A DNA stretch of 64,000 bases from Kingdonia uniflora. Taxonomy: Eukaryota > Streptophyta > Magnoliopsida > Ranunculales > Circaeasteraceae. Below are positions 11,682-22,586 of this stretch, piece after piece. Under the pieces are notes generated by a model, which did no database searches, was not told the DNA's origin, and saw only the letters and a list, made by a program, of their open reading frames with translations. Numbering within the stretch: the first letter of the stretch is position 1; each line of letters starts with the position of its first letter. Location of the stretch: the NCBI GenBank assembly GCA_014058105.1, contig JACGCM010002671.1:496001-560000 (forward strand), written 5' to 3'. A program made the translations under genes and the position numbers.

Positions 11682-12971
11682 ATGTCTGACGAAATCCTGA
11701 CTGATTTAATAGTGTTTGACCCATCACTCTCATCTTTTGAGTCATTGTCTTCATCATTGTCCGGAAGCGAAGAGGTCTTCCGGCGTCAAATTGAGATGAT
11801 GCACGAGTATAACAAGATTATGATTGGGATTGGAGAAGCAGAAGAAAAAGAACAAGAGGTGACATCATCACGAAGGCGGGGATGTAGTAAAATGGGAATG
11901 ATTGACAAACGGAAAGGCCGTGATCATAAATTGGGGAAGTTTAGCCTTAATTAGGATTATTTCGGTGACAACCCAAGATTCAAAGGTATCCCATTTCGTC
12001 GTCGATTCCATATGAGCGAAGGTGTGTATCAACGTATTTATGATCAAATACTTTCTTTGAACCCCTATTTTATTCAAAGAGAAAATGCCGCTAAGACGAT
12101 GGGCTTATCCTCGCACCAAAAGATAACGTGCGCACTTCGCATGTTATGTTACGGTACGAGCGCAGATGCTCAAGAAGAATACCTTCGGATTGGGGAGTCT
12201 ACGGGTATTTTGTGCTTGAAAGAATTTTCTAAAACAATTATAACACAATTCAAAGCTTAATACCTTAGATCTCCCAATGAAAACTATACATTACACTTGT
12301 TAGAAGTGAATGGATCACAAGGCTTCCCGGGGATGTTAGGTAGTTTAGATTGTATGTATTGGAAATGGAAAAATTGTCCTACCGGGTAGGCAGGACAATA
12401 TACCGGGTATAAGAAAGTTCTGACGGTAATTTTAGAAGTGGTTGTATCGCAAGATCTTTGGATATGGAACGCATTCTTTAGGGTTCCCAGTTCTAACAAC
12501 GACGTGAACGTCTTGTATTAATGGTGACTTTTCAATAACTTGTCTAATGGAGTTACGCCGCCATGCAATTATAATATAGGCACGGTACCGCACACTATGG
12601 GGTATTACTTAGCGGATGGAGTCTATCCAAAATGACAAACACTTGTTCAAACCATAAGAAATCTGCCCAACGATACTGAAAGACATTTTTCAAAGATGTA
12701 AGAAGCATGCTGGAAAGATGTAGAGTGTGTTTTTGGGGTATTACAAGCTAGGCTTCAAATATTGGCACACGGTGCGCGATTTTGGAAACCTAGTGATCTA
12801 GAAAATGTTATGTACGCATGTATAATCCTGCATAATATGATCGTTGAAGATGAATATCATACTTACATCCAGCAAATGAATATTGATCCCGAGTTTAGAA
12901 CATCCGTAAAGAATTGGAAGGAGAACTTAAATCTAAGACATGCGATCAACACTATGGTGGAGTACATCTAG
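11682..12971 (+). pseudogene. PIF/Harbinger (HARBI1-type) transposase, decayed
   Basis: Open pieces join in nearly one frame from ATG 11682 to TAG 12969-12971. The N-terminus is variable; then come NPRFKGIPFRRRFHMSEGVY, QKITCALRMLCYGTSADA, and the DDE nuclease landmarks: first Asp in GMLGSLDCMYWKW (about 12331-12369), second Asp in SNNDVNVL (about 12494-12517), Glu in KDVECVFGVLQARLQIL (about 12716-12766). The C-terminal signature ENVMYACIILHNMIVED is intact. At least six in-frame stops interrupt it, for example at 11952-11954 and 12257-12259, several explainable as C-to-T changes (TGG to TAG or TGA, CAA to TAA). It would cut and join the element ends together with ORF1. Confidence 0.9.
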
Positions 12972-13254
12972 AAGGTTCATAAAATTAGAAATGAATGAGC
13001 TAATTTCCAATTACGAGATAAACTTGTCGCGCATTTGTAAAATCGAAAAGGGGCAGAGTAATATAGTCTTCATTATTATTATTTTTATTTTCTAAAGTAA
13101 TATATTTTGTTTCCAAGTTTTATGCTTAAGTTGTAATGTATTTGCTCTACTTGATTAAAGTATATTTTAAGGATTACGTGCAATTAATAACAATTTTATT
13201 GAAATAATAAAATTACATAGAACTTAAGAACTACTATTAACGCTAAGGATTACA
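12972..13254. other. Spacer between convergent Harbinger genes
   Basis: An AT-rich 280-bp gap lies between the transposase stop (12971) and the ORF1 stop on the other strand (13255-13257). Each gene probably ends transcription here. No coding signal was seen. Confidence 0.5.
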
Positions 13255-14833
13255 TCAATCTTCATCACTAGAAACGTCGTCATCACTTGGACACTGCTCC
13301 TTCAACTTCTTCGAATATTTTTTAATTTACTTCTTCATCTAATGTCTTTGTGTCGGTGGTAGGTTACTTGGGTCCGTTGTCATCATCTTAACCATATACG
13401 CATCTTCGATGATTTTTTTTCGAGTTAGCTTCGCTTCACGCCTTATTTGAGTCTCAGCTTCTCTAGCCAACTTTTGTTCCTCTCATGCTCTAGCTCTAGC
13501 TTCCTTTTACTCTTTCTTGTACTCGTCTTTCTCATTCCATGCCTTCATCATGTTGGTCGCTGTCTCAAATATCTTCTTCCCCCAATAACCTATACTTGAC
13601 TTTGCCGCTTCTTTTGCCTTGTATTTTTTTGGCCGTCCGGTCGTACATCCCCACAAGAATATAGTAGTGCATCCCCGTCGATAGAATCATCCGGAATTAC
13701 GATATTTGAAGTGTTGGATATAGGTATTTCAGGATCGGTATTGGCGGAGTTACCCGGGCTATCGTTAAAATTTAACTTCCTAGCGACGTTGCAGCCGGGT
13801 TGCCCAATGTGATGAATTTGTGACCATTTTGGGCAAGTTTCCAAAACTTTGTATGTTTCTTCAAGTGTAAATGGTTTGTGTTGTAGTTGTGCGAATGTAT
13901 CGTATGCCATACATTCCTAGAAATCAAGTTTGGAAATTCTTTAGAGTATGATTCACCTTTGAACATTAATGAAATGAGAAAAATAAATGAAATACTTATG
14001 AAGTCAGTCGTTCCAATACCGGTAAAATGTCGGCTCTCAAGGTCTTGAATGATGCCTCTAAAAATTGAGCATTCCTTATTGAGCCATCCCTTATACGCAT
14101 AATTGACACCGTTGTACGATCGCCACATCGATTGGTCAACATAGAAAGAGTTGAATTGATCACGTACCTTAAACCAAAATGTAGCGGCTTTTTGGTTGTT
14201 CGTGGTAGTGAGGTTTTGAGATACTTGGGACCAAACGCATACAAGGTTCACGAAGTCATCGGATGACCAATTTTTGGAGTTTGAGTATTGTTCTTTGTCG
14301 CCATGAACTTCCTCCTCAGCCTCAACTACATCCTCAACTACAATAGGTGTCGATGTCGTCTTTCTTTTTGACTTTGCCTTCCCGCGCGTATTACTTCTCG
14401 TGAGAACTGGATTGAGTTCCTTAAAGATAATCGAAGAGACAACCAGAGATGCAACCAGTGATGTATTAAGATTTAAATCATTTAAACCCCATGTACCTTG
14501 CATCGGCGTGGTACTCAAACTTCCATCGGCAAAACCGGTTTGAGATGAATAATATGGATTCCCCGGTTGAGGGTACGAGCCTGTATACCCATCAAATTGA
14601 GGGTAATATCCTTCGTTTGGGTAATGAGGGTAATATCCATGGGTTTGAGATTGAAATTGATTGTCAGGTGGCGGGAATAGTTGGCGAACATAATGATTTT
14701 GATATTGGGAAGTGTTAGGTATTTGTGACAGATCAAATACGCCAAATTGAGGAGGAAAGACATTTCCTTGTTGGTTAATATTGGAGGATTGAGAGTGGTT
14801 TTGAAAATTAGATTGGGAGCTTGAGGATGACAT
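13255..14833 (-). pseudogene. Harbinger ORF1, Myb/SANT-like DNA-binding protein, decayed
   Basis: The start is the ATG at 14833 (MSSSSSQSNFQ). A Gln/Tyr/Pro-rich N-terminal half (YYPHYPNEGYYPQF) is followed by a basic patch (RGKAKSKRK), an acidic patch, and the Myb/SANT-like domain (NWSSDDFVNLVCVWSQVSQ to WLNKECSIFRGIIQDLESRH). A probable intron lies at about 13912-13998. Next come HKPFTLEETYKVLETCPKW, then a NAM-associated-type C-terminal region (YWGKKIFETATNMMKAW...), ending VSSDED. Stops break the last 110 codons, and I could not make the intron phase fit without a one-base shift. ORF1 proteins help the transposase bind element ends. Genomes often annotate these as glutathione S-transferase T3-like by error. 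Confidence 0.85.
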
Positions 14834-14898
14834 AGTAGTTTTGTTTATAAGGTAAGGAGGGAGGAGAGTGTAGAAAATGAATAACATTTATATATATA

Positions 14899-15113
14899 AA
14901 AAACTAGCCTTTAATATGGCCGTTGAGTAACTTGAACAACAAGTTTCCAAAAAAAACTAGCCGATAATATGGCCGTTGAGTAACTTGGACAATAAGTTTC
15001 CAGAAAGAAACTAGCCGTTAATATGGCCGTTGAGTAACTTGGACAACAAGTTTCCGAAAAAAAAACTAGCCGTTAATATGGCCGTTGATTAACTTGCACA
15101 ACAAGTTTACCCA
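14899..15113 (-). repeat. Four tandem copies of a ~54-bp promoter-like repeat
   Basis: Four copies (period 53-55 bp) of a unit containing ACTAGCCGTTAATATGGCCG followed by TTGAGTAACTTGGACAAC sit immediately upstream of ORF1 on the minus strand. TATATATATAAA lies between them and the ORF1 start. A single related block lies upstream of the transposase at 11579-11610. Confidence 0.75.
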
Positions 15114-15349
15114 AACTATATTAATATTTTTATTACCAATTAAACTAAGTATAGAGAGGAGGTCATAAACAACCTAAGGTTTAACGTAACATATCAAAGT
15201 TCTAAACAAAACATAGCATAATACTCAACGTAGTTTTAACATAGCAAATAAAAGTTCTAAACATAATAAAGCATACTCAACATAGTTTAAACAAAGCATA
15301 AATCAAAGTTCTAACTAAAACATAGCCTAACTGTGACCAAAACATAGTC

Positions 15350-17363
15350 TAATTGTGATGACCTCTCTTTATTTGGCGGGCACGTCTGCTATGTGTGAGA
15401 CTCTGGTCAAAGGTACATTGTACAACTGGCTCTGTCTGGTAAGAAGTGGACATCTCAGCTAGTCTCTCGGACGTCTCTCAGATGACCTATTGTGCCCGCC
15501 TCGGTTCCCCATCCAACTTGGCCATACGTTCAATGTATTGCCTCGAGTATTCATATGCTACATACAACATTCCTTGGGATTGATGCTACAACTCATCAAT
15601 ACTATACGTAGGTGGACACGGGTATGGTACCTGCATTACCGAGATCAGTATCCATCTATGTTCATCGCTCGTTTCAGTCATATCCATGAACCATCCTATA
15701 TCATGTAGATCGCCAGTCACCTGAGCACCATAGTCTTACACCTGTGAAGACGTAGCTAAACTCAACGTAGGTGGCAAGTGTACATCGGGCCTCACTAGAT
15801 CACGCCCGACCATCCAAATATTTTTAGCCTTCTTTACTAAATTGCAATCGATCTTAGGATTTGGATGAGCGGCACGCCAATATGTCATGTAATCTACGTT
15901 TAAAACAAGATAATTGCTACCATCGTAGAGATCCACATCTTTCAGACCCTGATATAACTCTCAATCGTACCTTGGGAATTCCATAATCTCTTGAGGGGGG
16001 AGGGTCATAGGGCACACTATCATGCCTTGACATCTGACGCATGCACCGGTCTCCCGAATATCGAAGAGTACCGTGCCTGTATGAGACTGACACCAATAGA
16101 ACCCTCTGGAAGCTCAGCTGAAGCAACTCTTACCTCTGGACGGATTGTTTGCCTAGACCTGTACCATGGCTGCCAATCTATGTTGGTTATGTCCTTCCAT
16201 TCTATCATTTCTCTTATCCCAGTAAAAAAACGATAGATTTCAGACCCCCGTACTAGCCCTTTCATCTCTTAACACACCCATACGGGGATAAATATGGTTA
16301 AAGTTATGTACCTTTACTAGATACATTCCAATCCGACAGTACTCGAATAACCAGAGCTCCAATATCGCATAGAATCCGGTGATCGATTTCTTTACCTTCC
16401 CGTCCTTCAAAACTGTGACTTAATCTAGTCCATGATAGAAAACCGCCATAATCGGCATACCTCAATCAAAACTCGACACACCAATAATATCGTAGTCTGT
16501 TAAGGCTGTAAGATAACCCACTCGAAGAGATGTGCTAGCATTTTGAGAAGAAGAGATTACCCATGATATAGGCAATTGATGCCCTCGCATACACGATATC
16601 CATTTGTGGGTCATAATTGTTGAGACGTGGATTCAAAGGTACCTTCCACATGTTTAAATATGCAAGAGTGATGTTACCATACCTGATGTCAGTACTTGTA
16701 ATCCCCGGGAACATCTTTTCTGCTTCCTCTAACTTAGAGTACCTTTCGTCGTACAGAAGTTCGTGATCTAGCCAAAACTTTATGCCCGTTAGCATGACAA
16801 AGTCTAAAGGTATGAAACCCAGTTCCCCGCAAGGGAAGTGAAAGGTATGGGTGGAAGGCCACCACCGTTCTACAATAACATGAATGAGACGGTTATTAGA
16901 GTTTCCCGCCTTAATCGAGCAAAAATCCTAAAAGCCCATATTGTCGGCCAACTTCTTCAACGTCGGGTACCGCGCAATCCATTGGTACCACTTTAGTACT
17001 TTATCCAAAGATCCCCTACACTGTATTTCATCTAGGTTCTCACAAAAAAAACACAATAACACGTTAGACTTTCATTCAGGTATTTCATCGAATACATGGC
17101 AATATACGTTAATAACACTTAAAATTTATACAAAACTTACCAACATTTCCTCCGATCCAACACAAATATGGACCAAGCCATCCGGGAGGATATCTACTCG
17201 GTTAAATTCCTTGAACGTTGGGGAAGGATCGTTGTCCGACGTCAATTGTAACAACCACATATGTGTTACCAATTCTTTCCCCTTTCGTTTTACTTAAGCA
17301 TTTGCGTTACATGTAGTTTTGTAAATAATATACCTCGGTCGCGAACAAGACTCTCCCGACATT
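15350..17363 (-). pseudogene. Plant mobile domain (PMD/MAIN-like) gene carried in the Harbinger, decayed
   Basis: The start is ATG 17363 (MSGESCSRPR), with a donor right after. A second exon encodes FKEFNRVDILPDGLVHICVG and ends at a GTAAG donor near 17140. A third begins NLDEIQCRGSLDKVLKWYQW. PMD landmarks follow: a strand-turn region ending in VERWWPSTHTFHFPCGELGF, PLDFVMLTGIKF, then ARASIAYIMGNLFF, then FFTGIREMIEWKDITNIDWQ and YLVLNVDYMTYWRAAHPNPK. A TAG interrupts the PMD core (LADNMGF*DF) and further stops and shifts follow. PMD proteins (PF10536) occur both as host silencing factors (MAIN, MAIL1) and within plant transposons. Here the gene is inside the Harbinger termini. Function in the element is unknown. 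Confidence 0.75.
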
Positions 17364-17513
17364 TTTAAGTGATTAACGACGTCGAGGATGGAGGAAATGG
17401 GTTAGGTTGGGAAACTTGTAGAGTAAGGGTTGGGTGTACCTTGGGTAAGAGAAACTTTGAAATAACATTTGAAACGAATGAACCAAACTTATGCCTCAAA
17501 CTTGTAGGGTTAT

Positions 17514-17687
17514 GCCGCGCGGTTCTGAACTACGTGGCTAATTAACAAAAAAATAATTACGTGGCAATTCCTTATTGGTCATTTTTATGTGTGGTTTGGA
17601 ACTACGTTGCAGCTTTCAACGTTTGAGATGGGGACACGTGGGCTGACCATGTGCGTTGATTGTGCCTCGTAGTTCAGAACTACGGGG
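17514..17687. repeat. Palindromic subterminal repeats, right end of Harbinger
   Basis: Three copies related to the left-end palindromes occur at 17514-17538, 17587-17610 (degraded) and 17664-17687, with cores GTTCTGAAC, TTTGGAAC and GTTCAGAAC. A second shared block, AACGTTTGAGATGG, lies near both ends (about 11406 and 17619) in direct orientation. Confidence 0.7.
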
Positions 17688-17798
17688 AGTGATATTCACC
17701 TTGATTTCTCTTTCAACTACTATGGGTTGGATTGGGGTGGATTAAATTCACCCTAATTTTGGGCAAATTCACCCACCCTATTGTTGTGGATGCTCTAA

Positions 17799-18003
17799 AC
17801 CTGAAGAATAAGTAGAAGTTATACAAAATAAAGGATATTATATGTACACTTTGTTCTCTTACAATCAGATTTAGCATATAATTTACTGTAAAAGTCTTAA
17901 CTGTAGTCAATGGAAATAGATGACAACATCCTCATAATTTAAGGCATCCCATGATGATATGGAGTGGAATCCATATAATTCCCCCCTCCAAGCTGTGACT
18001 GTA
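17799..18003. other. Short spacer between Harbinger and MULE ends
   Basis: About 205 bases of AT-rich DNA with no coding signal separate the Harbinger target duplication from the MULE target duplication. Confidence 0.5.
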
Positions 18004-18013
18004 ATTGTTCAAA
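18004..18013. repeat. Left target-site duplication of the giant MULE
   Basis: ATTGTTCAAA ends three bases before the left terminal repeat. ATTGTTTAAA begins two bases after the right one (54891-54900), with one C/T difference. A 9-10 bp duplication is what Mutator-like elements make. Confidence 0.65.
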
Positions 18014-18016
18014 CAT

Positions 18017-18058
18017 AAATTATGATTTTAAATATTCCAAGATGCAAACTTTCCAAAA
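18017..18058 (+). repeat. Left terminal inverted repeat of the MULE
   Basis: It begins AAATTATGATTTTAAATA and ends CAAACTTTCCAAAA. It matches the reverse complement of 54847-54888 with three substitutions and no gaps. Confidence 0.8.
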
Positions 18059-18858
18059 CCGATACTTTGACAAAACACTTCCAAAATGGATACTTAAATT
18101 ACCAAATAGATACTGGTCCCACCTACTACCCCCTAGCTCCCACCCTCATTCTTATGCATTAAATGTTGATGAGTAGTCTAATCAGCTACAGTTATAAGAT
18201 GGAAGATTCCCTCCAAAATAAACTACCAACCATAAAAATCAATGCTTCTTCTTCTGCAAAAATTAAAGCAGATTTTCCTTGATGTATTATTTGTCTCCTT
18301 GATATACCAAGTCTCATAACCATCATTATACATTCACTGAAGTCCTCACACAGAGGTCATCAGGGAGAAAAATATCGCTGTTATCTTAGGATTATTCTAG
18401 TTGTCAAAGAGCGTTGTTATCCTTATCTCCGACCGTTGAAGTAACTGTTGAAGTAAATATCATCCCTAACTTTGTATCCATCATCTCTAACTTTGTATCC
18501 GTATTATGTTTTGTCCCATTTATCATAAGAAAAGATGTTATGCAAGATGATATACATTGTTATCAATATGTACTTAATCATTTGTCTTTTGCTACTTTAT
18601 CATTTTTCTTCTGCTATTTTATCATTTGTTCCTTACCATTTTTCTTGTGCCATTTTTATCATTTGTTTTCTGCTACTTTATCACAAGAATTGTTAATTTA
18701 TATAATTTGTTTGAGGGATGGCTAGAGTTGAGCTTTATATCATTTGTCTTCTGCTTATTTACCATTTGTATTGTGCATCCTTACCATTTTTTGTGTTATT
18801 TTTTTTTCATTTTCTTGTGTCATTTTTATCACTTATTTTCAGTTACTTTATCACCGGC
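18059..18858 (+). repeat. Left-arm subterminal repeats of the MULE
   Basis: From about 18560 the DNA is a patchwork of TATCATTTGT-like words in a ~150-bp tandem unit that includes TTTGTTTGAGGGATGG. Two units lie here (about 18560-18706 and 18707-18858) and another continues after the insertion at about 22966-23110. The long open frames here (phenylalanine/leucine-rich) are products of the repeats, not genes. Confidence 0.65.
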
Positions 18859-19303
18859 CACTACACCAAATTTTTTTTTTGCCACAGGCTCTTTCCAGAT
18901 TTACCACAGACGTATACCGTAGTAACTTTAGCACAAGTATAATCCATGATAAATTTAGTTTTGTTTGTAGTAATTTTCCCCTTATCTTATTGTTATTTCA
19001 TATTCTTAGGTTTTCTCTCTCTCCCTCGTTGCGGCAAAATGGGTAATCTAAAACCACCATTACTACAACACAATTCTGTAAAATGAAAACTTAACTGATG
19101 AGTTACGATTTTCTTCTAACTTTAAATTTAATTTCTTTCTCTCTCTATTTCTCTCCCTCTCTCCCTCTCAAACTCTCAAAATAGATCGAGCAAGAAATCT
19201 CGCAAAATTCGACTAATTTTCTCCAACATCTTCTTCAAGAAGTAAAATTAAAACTTCGTTTGGCCGATTTGTGAGGATTTCAGCTGGTTTTATCTTTTGA
19301 AAC

Positions 19304-20020
19304 ATTTCTTCTCTTAGGAGGAAACTTGTTTTTCTGATTCTTCAGCTCTTGGAAGCAAAGAAATTCAATGAAACTGTTCACAAGTAAGGTTTTTTACTCT
19401 CAATTTGTCTTATTTTAGATTATTTTTAGGGAAAAAATTGAATTTATGTGCGTTCTAAGTTGGACAGATTAGAGCATGAGTCATGGTTTTTCTTTAATAT
19501 AAAGCATTTTGATGATATTGTGAACTAGGAATGAGATGAAATTGAGAAGTATTCGTCAGGGTTTTTGAAGTAGGTGATAATAAATACTCTATGAAAATCT
19601 TCTTTGAGATAAGGAAGCAGGAGTGTTTAGAGGCATTGGACAAGTGAGTTGTGGATTTAAGTAGAATTTGTTGCCTTTTTGGTGTTTAATTTGTTTGCAT
19701 TTTGAGTAAGAGGTTTTTTTTTTGTGATTCAGGCATGAAAAGTCGAAGGCGATGGATATGTTGGTGAAGGATTTGCAAGTGTTACTAGATTTAAATGGTG
19801 ATCTTTGCAAAGAAATAACACATCTTCTTACTTTAGAGAACTTCAAGTATAAAGCCCATGGTTTAATTCTTGGATAATTCTTAGTTAGAAGTCATTTTAT
19901 TTTGGTATAGGGGATTTAATATAGTTTGGGAAAATTCTTAATTACAGGGAGAATGAGCAATTGTCGAAATGCAGGGATATTAAGTCTTCTAGGGATAAAT
20001 TATGCATGTTGAGCTGAGGG
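19304..20020 (+). pseudogene. Captured TOPLESS/TPR corepressor N-terminal fragment
   Basis: Four exons with kept splice sites, 19304-19383, 19468-19643, 19733-19846 and 19948 to about 20020, follow the LisH/CTLH/CRA start of TOPLESS-family corepressors: LVFLILQLLEAKKFNETVHK, then LEHESWFFFNIKHFDDIV, KYSMKIFFEIRKQECLEALD, then AMDMLVKDLQVLLDLN, KEITHLLTLENF, and ENEQLSKCRDIKSS. The ATG is lost (ATT at the equivalent position), exon 2 has two stops and a one-base shift after GFLK, and exon 4 ends in a stop. Introns are present, so capture was at the DNA level. TOPLESS recruits histone deacetylases through this N-terminal region, which also binds EAR-motif repressors. This copy cannot encode that, but could give homologous transcripts. 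Confidence 0.85.
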
Positions 20021-21547
20021 TAAGTTAAAATATTCTCTTTACACACCAAGTGCAATCTTTCTAATATGATTTTGAACTAGAAATTTGGGGCTTTCCTCTC
20101 GTGCATTTCAAGTGCGAAGTTATTCCTAAATCAGGTTTACACAGATTATCTATAAATTGTAACCCTAATACCCAATTATCAAAACCAAGCCATTAACATT
20201 AAGGTTTGAAGTACTATATTGGGCTTAGACGACATGGATTCTCTATTGATAAATGGGTTGTATTTCAATAATTTTTCATATCCATGTTAGCCTACATTCC
20301 TCGACCTACTCTTGCAATGTGAAAACCTGCGAGTTATCAGTTCTCCTATTTCCTTCATTTGACTGTTACTGCTTCGCAAGCAACCAACGTGAAGAACCTC
20401 ATCCTCGATGTTACTCTTCGTTCACTCTTGATAATTATTCTATTGACATAGTTGAGTGTCCAAGTTTTTTTATTCTTTTGTCTATAATCAGTAATTTTTG
20501 TCTCACATGTGAATCAATTTTGCTTTGAGATTAGTATATGCTAATAACTCCTAACACATAATCCCACATAAGTGATAGGCTAATCGAAAGCAACTTATTA
20601 TCTTTGCTTTAGGATTTTGCTGCACCAAATTTGAGTTTAGAAATTCCTTCTTTGTAAGAATCCAGTATCAAGTTAATAAATCCAACAAGCGCTAACGAAT
20701 ATGGGGCTTATCGATACTTCATGTATGTTTATTATCTTGTAAAACATAGGTTGGATAATGGCATTTTGGGACAATGAAGAATGGGTTTAGTTGCCATGAT
20801 ACAAGTTGGAAATACGTTGTAGGAGTGGGGTGATGATTGTTGCATGCTGCGTTTGTCGCCATTTTACCTTCGGTACAGTTTCGTTTGTCAAAACTATTGT
20901 GATGTACACCATGATTCTCTCAACTCAAGACCTGGTCTAACTAGGCTTTTGTTTATGTCAGTGCGAGTTCTTGGTGTTTCAATTAACTCAAAGTCAATAA
21001 AGCATAAAGTAATTATGATGGAGAAGCTAAGGCCTTAATTATAGGTCTCTACTAACCTCCTAATTAATTTAGGACTACTTACCCTACTGCACTTCTACTT
21101 AGTACTTGCTATATAAGTAACTAAAACTAACATAAGCTCATTATCAAAAATCCTCACTTCTATGGCCAATATTGGCATTGGTTGTGTGAGAGAGGGATAA
21201 AGGGATTTTTTTTCTTTATAGCATATATCAACCTTATGGCCATGGTTGTATACATGCTTCCAGTGACCACAAACAGTTCTGTAAATTTCTGATATATTGT
21301 CGGACCATATCATTTGAGCATGAGATTTAAACCTTTGAAACGACTTTGTTACTTTTCCTCGTTGAGCATATAGATACATCTTAAGAGTTAATTACTCTGT
21401 AGGTGTATGATAGATGATACGTATATTTCTCTAAGCACCTCAAAATCAGGGATCTGTTACTTACTCCTTGCCATTGGTTTATTGTTTACATTTCATCAAG
21501 TAGGATTTGATGTTTTGTTATTCATGTTTTTTTGTGTTGTCATGCAG
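20021..21547. other. Unassigned DNA inside the CACTA-like insertion
   Basis: No recognisable gene lies between the TOPLESS and UEV1 fragments. The TOPLESS fragment stops at about 20020 and no further TOPLESS exon was found. Short open frames (for example 20253-20528 and 20844-21038) do not resemble known proteins. Confidence 0.5.
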
Positions 21548-21687
21548 TTCCTATAAAATTTCGCTTGCTGGAGGAGCTTGAACGTAGAGAGAAGGGTATT
21601 AGAGATGGCACAGTCAGCTACAGAATGGACAACGGCGGTGATATTTATATGCGTTCTTGGACTGGTACTATAATTGGTCCTCATAAT
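21548..21687 (+). pseudogene. Captured UEV1 (MMZ) ubiquitin-conjugating-enzyme variant exon
   Basis: A 140-base exon sits between a CAG acceptor (ending 21547) and a GTTAGC donor. It encodes [37 protein letters not shown] and TGTIIGPHN, the conserved second exon of plant UEV1/MMZ proteins. Those partner Ubc13 to build Lys63-linked ubiquitin chains. The exon is open and the splice sites look usable, but the following conserved exon (expected to begin about YEGRIYQLKL) was not found, and no first exon is visible. It is therefore an isolated captured exon, not a working gene. Confidence 0.88.
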
Positions 21688-22586
21688 GTTAGCTCTTTCC
21701 TTATTAACATTTTTTTTACCATTTTTTATATATATAATTGATGAAGAGACTTCACTAGTAAAATATATCTTCTATTTGTGTCAGACAAACACACATAGAC
21801 ACGCATCGCTACTATTTGAAATATACAAGGTAATACTGGCTCCTTTTTTGTGAAGTAAATAAATGGACAGACCAATAATATTGTTTGCGTAGTTGGTCCA
21901 GTCCTGTTTGCTTAAGTATATCTTATTTGTTTCATAAGAGCAGGCTTCCTGCTCGAATGATTCCTATAAAGAAAATTTATCTGCAATATAGTTTTTGTTA
22001 GGCTGTTAGCTAGTTTTTGGTGTCATTTTTTGTTTCATATAGCGCATTGATATCGAGTACTATAAAAGACACTTTGGCTTATAAAGATTAACAACTATTT
22101 AATTACCTTTTTCAGTAATATTTTTTTTGTAGTCTTGCGTAGTTATCTTTCCCTAGGAAGTCACCATTTTCATGTTTTAGGCCATCTCAAGTCCCAGATG
22201 TCCATTTAATTACAATCATTCTCATTGTCCCTTTTTATTACAGGTGTACATATATTCAAGCGGTAGCGTAAAGATCAAGTAGACCATTATCATGTCACGT
22301 TTAATCTATTAAGGTAATTGCCCTTCTACACTTAAATAGATATTTAGATTTTATTTTGCGATATATGCATTAAGTAACAAGCTAATATTGTACGAGGTTT
22401 AAGATTTATAGTTGATTAATTTGCTATGTTATTTTTGCTGCAGGCATTATCCTTGGGTCCAAAGCATCATTTCATCTTAATATGACTTGATAGGCTACCT
22501 TTCGCTTTCAAGTCATCGTCCATTTTTTTAAAATCTTATGTTCTTAGTTTCATTTCCAAATTTCATATGGAATCTTGTACTTGGAT
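21688..22586. other. Unassigned DNA following the UEV1 exon
   Basis: AT-rich, with no recognisable exon or repeat end. It may be the captured UEV1 intron with the downstream exons missing. Confidence 0.45.

Larger units (their letters stand above)
11127..17795 (+). mobile_element. PIF/Harbinger DNA transposon carrying a third, PMD-type gene
   Basis: The left end reads GAGCACCCACAACA (11127-11140). The right end is its inverse, TGTTGTGGATGCTC (17782-17795), with one mismatch. Both ends are flanked by the 3-bp duplication TAA (11124-11126 and 17796-17798), which is the PIF/Harbinger signature. Inside are the two standard genes of this superfamily, the HARBI1-type transposase on plus (11682-12971) and a Myb/SANT-like ORF1 on minus (13255-14833). 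A PMD-type gene follows on minus (15350-17363). The three coding regions have stops, so the copy is dead. It was nevertheless mobilised as a complete unit, because both ends and the target duplication survive. Confidence 0.93.

Noticed and set aside
18414..19046. Overlapping phenylalanine/leucine-rich frames that look like membrane proteins
   Set aside because: They arise from the TATCATTTGT-type MULE repeats and shift frame from copy to copy. There is no start context and no conserved domain.
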